Part shown: in pieces, positions 35,634 to 46,858 of the stretch
Layout of the letters: every line of letters begins with the position of its first letter
Numbering within the stretch: the stretch's first letter is position 1
Origin: Ascochyta rabiei
Lineage: Eukaryota; Ascomycota; Dothideomycetes; Pleosporales; Didymellaceae
Length of the DNA: 64,000 bases
NCBI RefSeq assembly: GCF_004011695.2
Contig: NC_082409.1
Span: forward strand, 1,426,001 to 1,490,000
Reading direction: 5' to 3'
Made by a program: the position numbers and the translations under genes
The notes under the pieces: generated by a model
Seen by the model: the letters and a program-made list of their open reading frames with translations, nothing else
Databases searched by the model: none
Told to the model about the DNA's origin: nothing

Positions 35634-37994
35634 TTATTGGATGTCACCTTCGAACATGCGACGGACCCAGTCGAAGGGCACGTCGTTGTTCGCACCGCCG
35701 CGAAGCTCTCTTGAAACACAATCAATATACTTCACGTCTCTGTTTGACAGAACGATGTCGTTTCTTCCGTAGACTGTAACGAGCACAAGGTTGTTCATCT
35801 CGCGCCAGGCTCGCTCAAAGCTAGACAATTTGTCCCATTCGACGACTTGAAGCTGTTCTCCTCGAGCTCGAGTGCGTTGGAGAAGAGCGTCCATGTTAAC
35901 TTTGATGATAGCACGGTAGGTGTCGTCGAGTAGAGCTGGAGCTACAGAGAGTTGTGATGCTGTCGTATGAAGTTGTGACATAGCTCGAGAAACGAGCATG
36001 GGAAGCTCTCCGACAGGGTTTTCCATCGGCGGGATAGGGAAAGCAGCGAGTGTTGATGCATTAGATGAGCATTGCGAGACTGACACTCTTTCCTCGCCCA
36101 CTTGATCAGAAATCTTGGTGTGGGAGTTGCCCCTTTCACAACCCTGTTGCTCATCAAGATTGGCGTTGTCATGCGGTTGAACTGAGCTGTGTAGAGGTGG
36201 AAGAGGCATGGTCTCCGTCGTGGCTCGTCTGCTGGCAATAATACTGGTCACCGACGTGGCTCGGTTATGACCTGAGTTTGCGCGGGCGTTGGCGGTAGGG
36301 AACATAGTCGCCTCGCTTTCGTAGCTTCTTAGAGGTAGAGGACGATGGAAGTTGATTCCGGGTGAAAGAACGTTTGACACCCGAGACTTATGACGCGCTT
36401 CTGCAGTAACATGGCGTTGCGACGGTGTAGGTACTGATTCTGCGATCACTGACTCGACGATAGGCCTCTCCACTGCGTATCTGTACTGCGTCTGAGCTTG
36501 GAGCTCACTCAATGTCGAGGTTGACTCGAGGATTGAACAGTCATCATCCTCTTCATCTTCTGTTCCGATGTAAGATTCAAGGGCGTCGAATGAACCATCT
36601 CCGATGATAACACCGTCGTAACTCAGACCACCACTCGCACGATCTTTGTCCTTCCGCATAAGGCTACTGAAAGTCCCGTAACCAGACTCAGATGCAGCGT
36701 CCGAAGCATCGAGTTGGAAGGGGCCCCGATGGTGATGATCATCGGCATTTTTGTACATGTATCTTTTGTTCGTACCGTGATGTTTGGCTTTGCTGCTATT
36801 CAGCTTGTCAGTGAAGAGAGTACTGTGAGTGGTTGAGAACGACGAGACAAAAGATAACGTTTCGGTGTCTCCCATCATGACGTCAGCCCTGACCGGGGAA
36901 AGCGGTACCAGCTCCCCTCGAGGTTGAGTACGGACAGGTGTAGAGACCGAGCGCAGGATTGCGTTTGGTAGGGGTGTGGCGCTGCTCGCCCGAGAGCCTC
37001 GCGACTTTACGCTGAGCGGTGCTGGTCGGTCCGGCGCTGTACATATAAGCCACCGCTACGAACATTGTTCCTGGGAAATACTCACTGTTTGGTGGATAGT
37101 CTACTGTGTCATTGGAGATTATGGAGACCCTAGCAGCCTCTTGTACAACGCGTTCTCGCTCAAGCCGCAGTGAAGGAGGCAGACTGTCCATCCTAGCAGT
37201 TAGCGGTGAAGTGACTGCTCGGATGTTGTCGATCGTTCGCATATCTGGAGGCCATGTCTGGTTCTGGAATGAACTATCCCATGTTGAGGTGTGTTGTGGA
37301 TCCCTGGTGTTCAACTTGTTAGACCTTGTCTTTGCAGATTCGCCAACTGCTGCAAACCAGACTTTGCCACGCGCTGTGACCGGCGTTAGAACGGTAGCAA
37401 GGCTCCTTCGCCAGTCTTGACGTGAGCCATCTGTTGCAGATAATTGGAGCGAAGGGCCTTTGCCGGGTACAGACCTTGGGCGAGCATCGTGTACTTCTTG
37501 CAGCAACTTGCGCACACGAACATTCGAGATTCTGTCGATGTTGTAGCCCTTGATCGATTAGCCGCAGGATTGACATAGGCAGAGGTACCACGAACCTGAT
37601 CCAATGCCAACTCACGGATGAGCTCCTTTGCATAGAGATAATTTCCATGCTTTGCCTTGACCCAGAATACGAAAAGAGAAAGATCAAGATCTGAGATCAC
37701 TCCATCGTTAAGCTCTCTTGCCATGCGCTCGAGGTCCTCCTGTCTCCAATGCACAGTAAGCGATAGATCACGTTGGTGATGCGGCACCCGTTCAGGCTGC
37801 TTGACCGCAAACTCTTCATCAAACTCAATGAGAGTAGTCTCCGTCTTAATTGTCGAAGGTAACCTGATCACTGCCAGCTCGTGGCTATCGGTACCTTGAT
37901 CGTGTCTGTTCTTGCGCTTCCACACTTTCTTTGAAGAGCGCTCCACGTTCTCTACGGCTGGTATGACCGGCAGCATGGGCCCAATTCCAAACAT
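35634..37994 (-). CDS. unknown 754-residue protein
   Basis: Exons 37994-37596, 37548-37086 and 37036-35634. The N-terminal 150 residues look folded (SLTVHWRQEDLERMARELND, LFVFWVKAKHGNYLYAKELI, GYNIDRISNVRVRKLLQEVH). A long Ser/Thr/Pro-rich region with several SVSTP/SATP sites follows, then an acidic patch (ESYIGTEDEEDDDCSI), and an ordered C-terminus (YRAIIKVNMDALLQR ... SFERAWREMNNLVLVTVYG ... VPFDWVRRMFEGDIQ). Intron 1 uses an uncommon GTTCGT donor; intron 2 is canonical (GTGAGT, 49 nt). Without these introns the three parts lie in different frames and look like three separate genes. No family recognised; a scaffold or cell-polarity protein is possible but not shown. Confidence 0.7.
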
Positions 37995-38425
37995 CTCGAA
38001 GTAACAGCGGTGAATCGGATGAGAAGGGGGATTAGCGAGAGTGAGCTAGATGGCGAGGACTGTTTTTGTGGACGACGTGAAGCAAATGGGGAAGGCGCGG
38101 GGCAGCGCACTGCTGCCCCGTTAATAAGATGGGGTGCCATCTCGTTTGCGACATCAGCAAACACGGAGCACGGAGATGAAGGTGAAGGTGAAAATATGAT
38201 CGACACACAGCATGGGAAGGACGTGTGTTATCGAAACAGGCTCAACTGTCTATCGAACCGCACTAATATTCAATTTGATTAAAATACAACTTGGAAAACA
38301 TGTAAGATCTGTAGGGGGCAATTACGGAGGGAATGTAAGAAAGTAAACTACAAGCATGAGACTCCTTGAACAATGCTGCTTGACCTCGGGTAGTGATACG
38401 TGCTGAAGAGCGTCTGATAGCGGCT
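37995..38425. other. intergenic between two minus-strand genes
   Basis: 431 bp: promoter of the 754-residue gene and 3' region of the secreted-protein gene. AT-rich near 38260-38300. Nothing else seen. Confidence 0.5.
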
Positions 38426-39397
38426 CTAGTAGTCTCCGGCGTAGCCAGCAGGCGCAGGGGGGTAGTAGGGAGCAGGGCTCGTCTGCTTCCAAGGGTTGGC
38501 ATTGACAGCGGCGAGGTTGCGGGATACGCAAGAGCCGGGGTCCTTGGCAACACCTGCGGGCTGCAGCAACGTTAGCAAATCCCGACCAGCATTTCACTGA
38601 AGGAATACTTACACCACCAATGCCGAAGTTCTCGCTGTTGATGAATACCTGGTACTGCTGGGTGCTTCCGAGAGGGCAGAGAACCCATGGGCTGCCGAAG
38701 AAGCTGGAGCCCTGAGTGCTGGGCCAGCTGAGGTAGGACGGGCTGGGGTCGACAAGGCCAAGAGGATTGTTACCGGTGTGGTAGAAGCTGATGGCAATGG
38801 CGTTGGGTGGGAGCCAACCAATCTTAGTGTACTTCAGGGCACCGGTGATGCCGTCAATGTAGACCTGGAGAGGATCCTTGCTGACCTGGATTCGGTGTTA
38901 AGAACAATATTTACAGCGTTTAAGAGGGGGTTACGAACAGTGTACAGCTGTGTGTCATCATCGACAAAGAAGGTGGGCAGCTTGGGGTCGAAGTAGTTGT
39001 TGTAGGGAGTAGCAATGAAGATGCCGCCCTCCAACCTGATAGCGTAGCCATTGAAGGGGCAGTCGGCAGGAGCTTCAGCAACACCGTCGACCACGTCGCA
39101 CTTCTCATCGACGCGAATGTTGAAGAACTCGGGACTCTTAGACTTAGGCTTCCAGGAGCTGGTGGAGCCCTTCGAATTCTTGTAGGAGTAACCGTCCTCG
39201 AAATCCTGCTCGTCTGTAGGGTACGCAGGCTTCGTAGGCCTCTTCGCGGGGACCTTAGTTGGGTAAGAGTCGTGGTAGACGGGCTTGGTGGGCTTGGAAG
39301 GGTAGCCGTTGTCAGGCTTTGTAGGGTAGTCACGGGGAAGTACGGCCGAGGCGCCAGCCAGGCCAAAGAGACCGAGTGCCAGGAAGTTGGCTTTCAT
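38426..39397 (-). CDS. secreted protein with PTKP repeats
   Basis: Exons 39397-38939, 38885-38613 and 38560-38426 give 288 residues. A signal peptide is clear (MKANFLALGLFGLAGASAV, cleavage near residue 19). Next comes a Pro/Lys/Tyr-rich segment with YPTKP/YPSKP repeats (about 22-60), then a compact domain beginning FFNIRVDEKCDVVDG, rich in aromatic residues and with paired cysteines, ending SCVSRNLAAVNANPW and a Pro/Tyr tail. No GPI signal. It resembles the general type of fungal cell-wall-associated secreted proteins, but I do not recognise the family with confidence. Intron 1 has a GTTCGT donor; intron 2 a GTAAGT donor, chosen over GTGTAA because it adds only PAG in frame. Confidence 0.75.
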
Positions 39398-39605
39398 CTT
39401 GTAATGAGTGAATGGGAAGGAGTGTCGGAAAGGAACGTGGTAGATGAAGCTGGTGATCGTTGTGAGACTCTTCTTACTAGGATACGTCCCATTTATGGTG
39501 AACGAGATGGATATTGATCTTGTTTACCAGCGGCAAACGTGATGAAGCAAAGGAATGTACTGTACCACATGATAATCCAAGCAGAAACTTGGCGAAGTTG
39601 AGCCG

Positions 39606-40073
39606 TCAGGTATCCACGGTAGTGGAAGCCGTCGGAATGCAATCTATGATTACTCGTTCAGGATGAAAGTCTAAAGCGCACGGCAAGCAAATCGACGCCT
39701 CCCGAGCTTGTTCACAGGATGGGCTCTTGAACGACGCGATTTGCAACTCATCCTCGATGAACATCGTCCTGACCGTCTCGAAAAACATAAAGGTTTACGG
39801 GCGTGATCGATCGGCTAGAGTAAGGGATGCTAGGCGGCTACCCGACGGAATGTTGATGGTCAAAGTAGAGCTTGATCTTTCAGCGCCATTCCAACGCGCG
39901 GACTCCCCAGTAGTCCAAGAGCCGTCAATTTGCAGATAGACGCACAGAAAGGGGATTGTTTCCCTGACGACAGTGCGCAAGTGATGGCCGAACAAGATCG
40001 AGGTCGTGAAGATGGGACGGTGAAGGCTGACACTGGTTTCCCCTTTCGAGCTAGCGCCAGATTCGGAAGGCAT
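39606..40073 (-). pseudogene. coding-like frame with an internal stop
   Basis: The minus-strand frame from the ATG at 40073 runs 92 codons to TAA (39795-39797) and then continues in the same frame for 62 codons to 39606. Both halves look coding (VVRETIPFLCVYLQIDGSW; ETVRTMFIEDELQIASFKS). A CAA-to-TAA change would explain the stop; no GT-AG pair was found that removes it in frame. No family recognised. The opposite strand also has a long frame (39930-40505), so this may be chance. Confidence 0.3.
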
Positions 40074-41536
40074 TTCGCCGAGTTACTAGCGGAAGCTTCG
40101 CCTTCTTTGTCCTCCTCATGCAGTTTGCAACCCTTCTACACAGCGGTATGCCATGTTCTCTGTCACAATTGCGAAACTCCCATCATTCTCAGTGCTGCCC
40201 TATCTGGTAGAACCTTCAGTCACCCGCTGAGTGTTTGCCCAGGTCAGTGTGTTTCCAGATTGGTTAGCAAGAGGATATTCAGCTTATTCTATGTTACCAT
40301 TTGCTTGAACTCGAGCAAGAAGAAGGCGTCTCGGACCGAATCAATTTACCCGTCTTCCCCCACCTGTGTGGAGCATGGAACGCACGTCGCACGACATTGC
40401 ATGACGAGGACTTTACCACAGTCAGCTGGGGAGTTGTATCTGCTAGAGCATGACCTACAAGTCGATTTGTGCGACCGAATTCCTGCCATGGATAGTAGTC
40501 GATGACAGAACATGGCTCATAAACTCATGACCAAAGCTCGAAGCTTGTTCTGGGACGCGAGTCGTTGGTGACACCGAATCACATACCATAAAGCCGCGCT
40601 CTCCTGATCTGCAATGGACCTAAAGACCTTGATTTTACTTTGCTTTCCTTTCCTTTCCGTTGAGCCTTGTCCAGAAGAGCGTGGGCAATCCCGCTGTCCC
40701 TGAGTGTAAGAAGGCATAGCAACGAGCTGACTGGCTATATCTTTGGCCAATTGGATTTGTTGCGTCCTACTGTCCAACAAGGCGAAGGAAGGCGAAGGAA
40801 GGCGGATTGACCCGCCAGTCAGGGAATAATCGACACTGGCTCAACACTCGACTGCCAAACCCGTTGGCGTCTGCATAATCCAGCCGCCGCCGTTGCTAGC
40901 TTGCGGCGTAGTTGCCGTACAGGTTGCTGATGAGGCCCAATGAGCACGCGACCTTAGCGCCGCTTTGCGTTGGAGGCGCCCACTCACCTCGTTCGCCAGG
41001 TCCACAACGTCCTCCAACCGTCCGTCTTACACCGGAATATGGAGCCATCGCAGACCTACAAGCATTTCCCTAGGCTGCTTGGATCTGCGTTACGGCGTTT
41101 ACTCCAGTGCCCTAACTCCACGTCGCCACCACAACATCTGGCACCGTTAGCCGTCAAAGCGCACCCCTGTCGATACACGCATCTTTGCGGCGTGGAGTAC
41201 GCGCGTGTGGTGCATTCATATAATGAACATGTAGCCTGCAGGCCTTCAGGTGGCACTGCTATCTCCCTTCCTGATATCGGCTCTTTCTCATTGGGGCGTA
41301 GTTCCTGTCTTTCCCCTCTCCTCTACTGAGACCCCGCTTGCTTAGGTCTGCTGCCTGCGCTCTTTTGAGGTCTTTACCATCCTGTATCTCAACGCTGATG
41401 CTCACCTGTCTTTTCCTCCAATTCGTTCCGCGAGTGTAGGTACACATACGCACTCGCGGCGTACATTGATCTGTTTTTGGAAACAAATCAAGTCACAGCA
41501 GGCGCCTGCTGTGCATTGAGTAACATAATCATCGTC
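40074..41536. other. gene-poor stretch
   Basis: No supported gene. Contains CTTTCCTTTCC at about 40640-40660 and a GCGAAGGAAG direct repeat at about 40780-40806. The last 250 bp are the probable leader of the gene at 41537. Confidence 0.4.
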
Positions 41537-42382
41537 ATGGCGTCTCTTCGTGTCCCTGCGCCCACGCCGGTCCCTACATCTACCCTTGCCAAGAGACGTA
41601 GCATCCACATGCCACTTTCTAGTCACGGTATGCCCAAGGCTCCTCGCGCTTTGTCGCCAGAACGACCTCACAGATTCTCGGCCTTCATCCTGCCTGACTC
41701 ACCCGCAGAGTCTTCATCAATGAATCCCATATCCCCAGGACCAATGTCTCCTCCAATGTCAGCTAAATCATTTGGCACTTTCATCGACTCGGCGCCTTCT
41801 ACACCAGCCTATTCGCCAAGGCAAGCTGATGAAGAATGGGACCTCTCGCAGATAGCCATCTTGCGACCTATGTCTTCGTCTTCAGCACCTTCGAGCCCTA
41901 CAGAGCCAGCTTGGGAAATGATGGCACCTACCAAAACATCGGCCAGTATCGCGCCACTACACGTGGATCGCATCATCGAAAGACCAAAGCTGCCGACTTC
42001 AACGTCACAGCCAATCACACTCTCCCAGCCCATCAAAAGGACCAAGCCCCCTGCACCAGTCAGAGCAACAACCGACGTGTCAAAGTCAAATGTCAAGACG
42101 AATGAGGAACACATCCTCCGGAAGAAAGCCGAAGCCCAAGCAAGGAAGCTGGTCGAAGACGAAGAAGCAGCAAAGTCACAAGAACTAGCAACTCCACAAG
42201 AAGCAACTGAGAAAACAGAACCAGAACCTAACCCTAAAATCGATACAGCACCCCTCGGCAAGCTCGCAACACGCATGAAGTCGTTGCTTAGGCGGAACAC
42301 CAGCGACAAGAAAAAAGAGAAGAAGAGGAAGATCCAGCTAGAGTTCGATCGGCTGGAGGATGCCCATTGGTCGGAGATGTAA
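41537..42382 (+). CDS. unknown fungal protein with basic C-terminus
   Basis: Single exon of 281 residues. The first 150 residues are Pro/Ser-rich and disordered (SPGPMSPPMSAKSFGTFIDS). A charged helix follows (EEHILRKKAEAQARKLVEDE), and the C-terminus has a compact basic motif, KLATRMKSLLRRNTSDKKKE, ending in FDRLEDAHWSEM. The last motif is one I associate with widespread but uncharacterised ascomycete proteins. The frame is open 20 codons further upstream; the ATG at 41537 gives the better protein (MASLRVPAPTPVPTSTL). Function unknown. Confidence 0.65.
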   Translation: MASLRVPAPTPVPTSTLAKRRSIHMPLSSHGMPKAPRALSPERPHRFSAFILPDSPAESSSMNPISPGPMSPPMSAKSFGTFIDSAPSTPAYSPRQADEEWDLSQIAILRPMSSSSAPSSPTEPAWEMMAPTKTSASIAPLHVDRIIERPKLPTSTSQPITLSQPIKRTKPPAPVRATTDVSKSNVKTNEEHILRKKAEAQARKLVEDEEAAKSQELATPQEATEKTEPEPNPKIDTAPLGKLATRMKSLLRRNTSDKKKEKKRKIQLEFDRLEDAHWSEM

Positions 42383-43972
42383 ACAGGAGACTGTTGACAA
42401 CGTATTGAACACCTTCTTCCTACTGGTGCTTCACAACACTAGATTCCCTTTTCATCTCTCGTTATCGCGGTTTGCAACATCGCGGCCGGGCTTGCTCGCA
42501 TCAACAGCTTCCCAGATCTGCCAATTCTTACCAATCTCCATTTATTTTTCCCTGGGTGGTCATTTGTCAGAGACCGAATTGATACCCACGAAACTCGTCC
42601 TACTTTCATTTCTCTACCCTCGTTAGCAGGCCACTGCGCCTCTTTTAGACAAGGACTTGATGTCAATTTGACCGAGGTAGCTTAGCGTAGCAATCTCTTA
42701 ATGAATATGGCTGCGAGGATGAATATGCGAAAATCACAAACACAAGCAAGCTGGATGGTTTAAATTGAGAACTGAGAGTCTAAACATACACTTTTCGTCC
42801 AGAGTACTCATCTACCGTGACCCTTGTTCAACTGTCCGCTCCCTCTTCTGCATAATTCCATTAGCCAGGCTGCACTTGTTCGCTTCCCAGATTCTATCGT
42901 GGCTCACAAATTCTATGACCTGACCCAGTATTTGGTCGGCCGCATTCACGTGCGCATTGTTGTTTTTAGGAACAACATCGCGAGTTCATCAACTCTCCCT
43001 GATCCCCAAGGATGTGCTAGATATCCATGTCTTGCAGATCAAGCTTCCAAACAATCAGCCTGCAAATCCTGCTCATTATGCAAACAAAATTAGATCCGGT
43101 GAGAGCTTGGGGTACTTTTTTATTTATTTTTAATATCGTAGCATACATATTTATACGAAGTTCAGAGCATATTCTTTAAAAGTGGCGAGGCGTTACCCCC
43201 AAAGTGTGGAAGCTGAACTGACTGACTAGTATGCACCTTGGCTACTTTTAACATTTCCAGGTTTTCATTTCGTAAACACATTCTCTGAGCATTGCCAAAA
43301 AGAGGATTCCACCCGGATCTATGCTTGGAAGAAGAACGCCTGAGTCCGACAGTAATGAAGCAAAAAGTGACAATGAATCCAAAACTACGAAGATGGATGC
43401 GCTAGGGGAAAGCTCGTGCTGGCTTCCTTTTTCTCTTTAGGCATGTTTGAAAGCCGCTCTCAATGATCTTGTAATGTCTGGGTGAGATCTTGCTGGCTGA
43501 AAAGGCACGATCGCCGGAATCAATAGCCTTCTCTTTCCCTCTACGTACGTGGTTCTGATAGGAGGCCTGGCGTCACGAGAGCGAACCCTGCGATTTGAGT
43601 TGTAAATTCAGTAAAGCTGACACAACAGACCACCTTCCGCCTCCATGTTTCTGTCTTATTCAAGCGAGCAAGAGAACCGTACTAACGGTTCAAGTGGAGC
43701 GATAACGATTGGGCGATAATTATGTAGCAACTCAAGGAGCAGCTGACTAATTTGCGGTCGAAGTGTGAAGTCACAGGTCATGCTATCGTCTCGACTCGCG
43801 GTATATGAACATAGGTTTCAAGAACATCCAGTGGTATGACTAAATCAAACGTTGCTCACAGATGAGACCCCTCTTGTCAGTTTCCAATTCTACAGTCGCG
43901 CGTGTGCTTAACGATGACTCTCTATACTCCGATGATGGCTGTGTACAGTTGATATCGTGACAAGACCTGCCT
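42383..43972. other. 1.6-kb intergenic stretch
   Basis: No gene seen. AT-rich around 43110-43160 (T runs, TTATACGAAG). It contains the 3' regions of the two convergent neighbours. Confidence 0.5.
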
Positions 43973-44998
43973 TTATAATTCGAACACTTCCTGGTCCTCA
44001 AGGGCTGGCTTCTCAGATCCAACCAAGTTGTTCAGCCACGTGGCGAGCCTATACGCAGCCTTACTTATTTGCAACTCGACGATCGGGATAGCACCATCTG
44101 CGTAGCCGTTGTATCCAAGATCCTCGTCGCCACGGAGACGCTTGTAGACGTAGTCGCACGTCCACTTGTTGCTCTCTGTAGCCCACGTCGCTGCACACTT
44201 CACTGGTGTTGATGGGTTGCTGCAGGCTACCCACATATATGGAGCTTCATAAAAGCCATCCCTGCGAATTCTAGAAGCCAGCTCCTTGAAGAACGGATCG
44301 ATCGAGTAGGTTGAAAAAGGGCTGTCGACTTTAGCGGCGTAATACGGGATGAAACCATCCCAGACCTATGTTGTCAGACTCCAGATTATCTATATTGATG
44401 TATCGTACTTACCGCGTGCAGCTCAGTTGAGACGTTAGCAAACTTGACTTTGTAAAAGTTACCGCCTGCGGCACGGCCAGATGCGTGCAGCGGTTGAGCA
44501 ATATCGCCGAGGAAATGTGCCACCCACTTGAGTGCATACGAGCATGTCACGTTGCTGCCTCCACTCAGGACGCCGCTTTTCACATCGTCAATGCAACCCT
44601 TTAGGATTCCGGTCTGATTCGCAATAGCGCTGACAACACATCCTCCCTCAGCGCAGTCACTCGTATAGCTGAGACTGCAAGACTGTGGAGGATGGTCGTG
44701 TGTGTCTATCCAGTGCCACTGGTACGAAAAGTGTCCTTCGGCCGTGTGCGCATAGCTATCTGCCCAAGCTGCTGCTCGTCCGACGGAACCGTTGTATTGT
44801 GGTTCAAGAATCTCGGCAAGAACCGATGTTGTCTCGGGTGCGAAAAAGGTCTCGGCCATGAAGCCAATCTGGTTGTGCACTGCCTTTGTCAGCTGTAGAC
44901 CTGATAGACTGGAGTACTACGTAGTCACCATCTGTATTCCACGCTGCCGTTCCAGCTAACCAGGTGGTAAAACCCAGAAAAGACCTTACAGAAAACAT
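43973..44998 (-). CDS. S1/P1-type zinc nuclease, secreted
   Basis: Exons 44998-44929, 44879-44413 and 44365-43973 give 309 residues. S1/P1 nucleases cut single-stranded nucleic acid and remove 3' phosphates using three zinc ions. The signal peptide MFSVRSFLGFTTWLAGTAA leaves Trp20 as the mature N-terminus, which in this family binds zinc. All other expected ligands are visible: His25 (WNTDVH), Asp in AAAWADSY, His in WHWID, the HFLGDIAQPLH block, and His/Asp in ELHAVWDG. The second intron splits that last motif (HA/VWDG), and the first falls just after the N-terminal Trp. Cys pairs and N-glycosylation sites (NVTCS, NVSTE) fit a secreted enzyme. It should be catalytically intact. Confidence 0.92.
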
Positions 44999-45397
44999 GG
45001 CTAGTCCACAGTCGAGAAGACCGTTACGCGTATGGTGATGTTACAGCTGCAGGTAGAACTGCCAGGGTAACTGTGGAGTTCAGGTGTGAAGGCGCCAATA
45101 GCAGTGGCACACAGTGCACAGGAAGTTGATACAGGAAGTTGACACAAGAAGCTGAGACTGATATTACTATAGCTGCATACGGTGCTGTCTATGGCAATAA
45201 CGCATCGGTGCGAGTGTGATGCTCCTCGAAGCTGTTTAGGTGAGTCTGTGACGCGCCTGACTCCACCCTCCAAATGCAGGGTCCAGTGGAAGCTAACCCG
45301 AATCGGCGAAAAGTAAACACGCGCTCTGCCGACTACTCACCCTTTGCTTGTCTCGATGCAACACAGTGTCAAGAAAATTGGAATATGTGTCAACCTT
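44999..45397. other. intergenic
   Basis: 399 bp upstream of the S1/P1 nuclease gene. Contains a GAAGTTGA direct repeat at about 45121-45142. No gene seen. Confidence 0.45.
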
Positions 45398-46099
45398 ATG
45401 TTCTCCCTAGACGACGTGGAATTCTCCTTGTTCCCATGCATTCACCCAGCTACCACCGCTAGCGTAGAACTCGATACCATGGACGAGCCTCCAGGAGCGG
45501 GGCAGGAACAGATGAGAGGTTTCTTCGACATGGCTATTGTTCTGCAACTTACTGCTCACAACCTTGCCAATCATCAAATGCCTGATTGTGCCAATGCTAA
45601 CAATCGTGGAAGATCTTAGCGGTGAACAAGAGCTCTTTCCCATGTTAGAGGCTCCTACGTGGAGAAACAACGCAGCCCCAGCGATTGGCTCAACCCTCCC
45701 CCTACACTCCTCTTTCTTAATTCACCAGTTGCTATTGATCCGCTTCATCGTCCTTTTGGGCTGGCAAATGTTCCTGATGATCTACTTCAACTGCCAAGTC
45801 GTTCGATCGACACCATGCTACGCAGCTGTTGCACGGATCGGGCCATTCATTACGTCTCAACGATTTACCAGTGGAGCGACAAAGAAGGAACATCCAAAAG
45901 CGTTCACTTTATCGAACGTTGTCAAGATGAGCACCTCAACGCTGTATCGTAGCGAAACGCTTGGTTGGCTGGCGACACAACCCTGGAAGACATCCAGGAC
46001 GACGAGCAAGGACGACTCAGCTGCAGAGAATGTCTCGCCTCACGACTCGGCACCAAAGACTACCGTGAGCGACACAAAGCAGGAAATTGCTCGATCTGA
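45398..46099 (+). pseudogene. unresolved coding region, gene or decayed gene
   Basis: One plus-strand frame is protein-like over about 230 codons but contains three stops: TAG 45617-45619, TGA 45623-45625 and TAG 45950-45952. Block 1 begins at ATG 45398 (MFSLDDVEFSLFPCIHPATT); block 2 (45626-45943) has SPSDWLNPPPTLLFLNSPVA and HYVSTIYQWSDKEG; block 3 (45998-46099) has RLSCRECLASRLGTKDYRER and ends HKAGNCSI. A 54-nt in-frame intron (45944-45997, GTATCG ... TCCAG) would remove the third stop. No convincing intron removes the first two, although a TGCTAAC branch-like site lies there. A Cys-X2-Cys ... His ... Cys pattern near the end could bind zinc. No family recognised. Confidence 0.4.
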
Positions 46100-46858
46100 A
46101 GAAGTAGTGACAGTCTGGCCGCACCTGTGGTAAAAAAGGTACGTGATGGAATTCTAGCGTCGGCCCTTCAGTGTCTCATTATGTGCGCAGTAGCTGAATG
46201 ATGGTCTCGAACGCCAAAGGAACGACCATGGTCAGCAGGCCCTAATCCGAAATAGCTAGAGTGGCTGTGCAGAGAGTTCTGTCCGTGCAAGGTTGACCTG
46301 AAGATACTTTTCCCGTACGGTCCAAGTGCAGTTGTACTGCCGTACCTAGGTACGAGATAATACGAGCTTGCCTCGAAGGCACGGAAATTCCGCCTCGACT
46401 AGTGCTGTAGATTAAGCGAGTAGCATGCAGCTCTCATCTACTATCAACTGGGTCCAGCTCCATGGTCAATATGCGTCCTCGAGCTACTTGGAAACTCGTC
46501 TGGATCGAGGTCGTGATGTGTAGCAGTGGTGTGGACAAGACGTCAGACGAAGCAAACATGGTGGCTACATGCAAGGCACAGTTTGCATATGCAGAAGGGG
46601 CTCAGCAGTGGCTTCGTGCGAACAAAAACCCGTTGTTGATCAAGTTATGGACTGCTTCAGCCACCGATGACGAGTCTCTGGTCACAACCAATCAGACCCC
46701 AGCAACTCCGCATCATAGTGCATGCTCCTCTTTCTTTGCTGGGGTTCAAGGCTCCCAGGATCCTGCCTTTACTCCTTCGGCGTCTTGATGATACCTCTTC
46801 CCTCTTCCTTCTCCTGAAATGCCTGCTTGATACCCCTCGTCCTGTTCTCCAGGTCGCA
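46100..46858. other. intergenic, promoter of the glycosyltransferase gene
   Basis: 759 bp. A pyrimidine-rich leader at about 46790-46858 precedes the start. A 108-codon frame at 46462 is not supported. Confidence 0.45.

Noticed and set aside
36883..37994. Three separate genes between 35634 and 37994
   Set aside because: Two short introns join the frames into one protein with consistent phases (0 and 1); the single-gene model is simpler.
39930..40505. 191-codon plus-strand frame
   Set aside because: The minus strand has an equally open and more protein-like frame over its first part; the second half is random-looking. Neither is certain.
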